Assembly (NCBI RefSeq): GCF_020329435.1
Contig: NZ_JAGKJK010000028.1
Location: forward strand, 1 to 44,707
DNA length: 44,707 bases
Source of the DNA: Bradyrhizobium hereditatis
GTDB taxonomy: Bacteria; Pseudomonadota; Alphaproteobacteria; Rhizobiales; Xanthobacteraceae
Direction of reading: 5' to 3'
The position numbers were made by a program, and so were the translations under genes. Under the pieces are notes generated by a model. That model saw nothing but the letters and a program-made list of their open reading frames with translations. It was not told where the DNA came from and did not search any database. The first letter of the stretch is position 1. Every line of letters starts with the position of its first letter. Shown here one piece after another: positions 43,190-44,707 of this stretch.

Positions 43190-43526
43190 TGGAGGCATAA
43201 CATAATAGGCGGGCGTCACCGCCCTAAACGTCGTAGCGATAAACGTGAGAAAGATGTCCCGACCGCTCCAAGTACTCTATAAGGCGTAACATTGTTGTGC
43301 GGCCATCAGAACCCGCCGCAGGGGTGACCCGGTTGACAATGAGGCACTCATCTCTCCCCAAGCAGAGCGGCACCGCGTCTCGCACGGTTAGGCCACAAGT
43401 GAGTACGTTGGACGGCCGCACGGCAAGAGGCGTCACTGGTGGCAGGCGGTTCGTCAGGAGCGCTGCAACCGGTCCAGAAATCGTTGAGCGCCGAATCCGG
43501 CGGACGTGGCGACCAACAATCTCCAT
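43190..43526 (-). pseudogene. Broken WsaF-like glycosyltransferase (N-terminal part)
   Basis: ATG at 43526. The protein reaches LIVNRVTPAAGSDGRTTMLRLIEYLERSGHLSHVYRYDV and then hits TAG at 43224-43226. In the same frame the family pattern goes on (GGDAR), so the stop replaced a Tyr codon. The pattern of PPxxPGSGGHTTIFRLIxYLExxGH...YDVYGGDxR is the start of rhamnosyltransferases of the WsaF type found in polysaccharide loci. The rest of the gene is gone. Confidence 0.65.
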
Positions 43527-44174
43527 ACGGGCACGCCTAAGCTGAGCATCGCAGGAGACTGACCGAAAAGTTTAGGGTCAGTTGGTGCGTGCGGCATCTC
43601 CACCGCTCCTTCCTTCTGTAATATCCGATCTCAGGCCCGGTGCGATCTTGCGAGAATACGCTTCGTCCCCGCGGTGCGAAGACAAGGCGATCGAGGGCGT
43701 GCGACCACCGCCGAGCGTCGCAGTTGTTTTTTTGAGTTATGTGCAGCCAGCATAGACAGTCGGACTGCCACGGAAACAAACGTAGGAATGCTCGACTTCG
43801 GTCGGCCGCTTGCACCGACAGTTCGCCGACAGATCTCGGTAGGCCTCCTCGACCGAGCTGGCGTTGCAGATAGCGCTCAACAATGTCATCTCAGGGTCGG
43901 CCAGGAAGCTTCGGCATCCTCAGCCGCAGCTTGACTGTCTCGGCTACGGCTCTCTGGTGCGCGGTGGTACCACTCCTGTCGAGATCCTGATCGCGGGCAT
44001 GCTCATGCAAGCAGTGCTGTAGTTGAGAGCGGTCGAGGATGGACGCGAACAGCCGGCTCAAAGGCTCGCTGAATGTTCTGGTAGGCATTTGACCAGGTTA
44101 AGCGATTTGCCGATCACCGCGCGAAAAGGGGGCCCGGAATCCGTATCCGCAGACGCGCCAGGCCCAAAGGGCCA
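43527..44174. other. Decayed region, no supported gene
   Basis: Short open frames on both strands; none has a family pattern. The minus-strand frames near 43600-43900 may be the decayed upstream part of the same cluster. Nothing else recognised. Confidence 0.35.
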
Positions 44175-44707
44175 TCATCTTTTTGGGTACGGGATGGGGT
44201 TTTTTTGGTTATCCCATTGGACGTTGTTTCTGATAATCGGGGTCGAATTCACGACATTGAAGTAGCCGTAAATCCCGCGCTCAACGTAGTTGTTTTCGAC
44301 CGTGACGTTGGTGATGGGGCGCGTCGTGGATTCCACATAGATCGTGAACGACGGGTCGCCGTACATCAGGTTATCTTTAACCAGAATATCATCAATAGCA
44401 CCGAACTCAGTCTTGATGAAGACGGCGGCAGTGCCGCCGGCGCCGGTGGGCATGGAGATCGTGTTGTGCTCGATCACCGAACCGTTTTGGCCACCAAACA
44501 AGGTGATGCCATCGAAGTGACGGGCATCCGGGTTGCTCGACGTGTCAGCCAAGTCGTGGATATAGTTGTCCTTGACCTCGGCGCGGCCGAACAGCTGGAT
44601 GCCGATCACCATGCCTTTGATATCGCAGCCGATGATCGCAGAGTTGGTGCCGCCCCCGATACCGAGACCAGATGTGCGGGTTGAGCCGCTGCCATCGATG
44701 TCGCAGT
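44175..44707 (-). CDS. Parallel beta-helix protein, C-terminal end only (short-tailed copy)
   Basis: Open on the minus strand from the right edge to a stop at 44175-44177; the start lies outside. It encodes the same right-handed beta-helix end as the gene at the left edge (KDNYIHDLADTSSNPDARHFDGITLFGGQ; VENNYVERGIYGYFNVVN), nearly identical, but ends after NNVQWDNQKNPIPYPKR with no Ig-like, Trp-rich or RTX domains. Thus it would lack the type I secretion signal present in the other copy, unless a signal precedes it. Gene duplication with domain gain or loss. Likely a polysaccharide-acting enzyme, by location and fold only. Confidence 0.8.
   Translation of the reverse strand, partial: CDIDGSGSTRTSGLGIGGGTNSAIIGCDIKGMVIGIQLFGRAEVKDNYIHDLADTSSNPDARHFDGITLFGGQNGSVIEHNTISMPTGAGGTAAVFIKTEFGAIDDILVKDNLMYGDPSFTIYVESTTRPITNVTVENNYVERGIYGYFNVVNSTPIIRNNVQWDNQKNPIPYPKR
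44410..44707 (-). repeat. Right copy of inverted terminal repeat
   Basis: Reverse complement of bases 1-298 without a mismatch; diverges beyond with scattered changes to about 44190. Confidence 0.95.

Overview
The window looks like accessory DNA of a Bradyrhizobium-type alphaproteobacterium (Nitrobacteraceae). The evidence is high GC with strong third-position bias, several H-NS-type regulators of the Bradyrhizobium kind, small hypothetical proteins that I recognise as typical of that genus, and one dispersed palindromic repeat of a type common in Rhizobiales (12041-12079). No database search was possible. All family names come from motifs and recall of families.

The main content is a Wzx/Wzy-type exopolysaccharide or capsule locus mixed with decayed DNA. 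From left to right: (1) 1-2111, the 3' part of a secreted beta-helix/Ig-like/RTX protein that is cut by the window edge. (2) 2355-5031, small genes and two full-length H-NS-like regulators. (3) 5131-6609, the polyprenyl-phosphate sugar-1-phosphate transferase that would start the repeat unit. (4) 7515-8354, a 2-oxoglutarate/Fe(II) oxygenase. (5) 8451-11634, a patch of very small genes, several frameshifted, with a DNA-binding-less H-NS fragment and two copies of a probable small-RNA element. (6) 12081-15837, a Wza-like export lipoprotein and a Wzc/ExoP-like co-polymerase tyrosine kinase. (7) 16882-20808, a small conserved gene plus a type I secretion ABC transporter and HlyD-type adaptor, a natural exporter for the RTX protein at the left edge. 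(8) 20937-26473, two large fused glycosyltransferase genes bracketed by IS630 and IS66 debris. (9) 26795-29962, a two-domain glycosyltransferase-like/methyltransferase and a divergent GT4. (10) 29959-37825, a long leftward run: two DegT-type aminotransferases, an epimerase, a hexapeptide acetyltransferase, a Wzx flippase, a Gfo/Idh/MocA oxidoreductase and a PssE/PssD (Alg13/Alg14-like) glycosyltransferase pair. (11) 37981-42805, a dead GT2, a live GT2, an asparagine-synthase-like amidotransferase and another GT2. (12) 42806-44174, decayed DNA with a broken WsaF-like glycosyltransferase. (13) 44175-44707, the end of a second beta-helix gene.

Together the genes can start, extend, modify, flip and export a heteropolysaccharide. 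Oxidoreductase, aminotransferase and acetyltransferase are the core of the WbpB/WbpE/WbpD (WlbA/WlbC/WlbB) route to a diacetamido-uronic acid, and the AsnB-like protein could amidate a uronate. I see no Wzy polymerase and no UDP-sugar 6-dehydrogenase, so these must lie elsewhere.

The most notable structural fact is that the window begins and ends in the same sequence in opposite orientation: bases 1-298 equal the reverse complement of 44410-44707 exactly. Both copies lie in beta-helix genes that read inward, and the genes differ completely in their tails. This may be an assembly edge at a repeat, or a real inverted pair able to flip the whole locus. Other points of interest are the paired small-RNA-like repeats, the truncated H-NS, AT-rich islands before nearly every glycan operon, and a two-turn tandem repeat in a divergent promoter.
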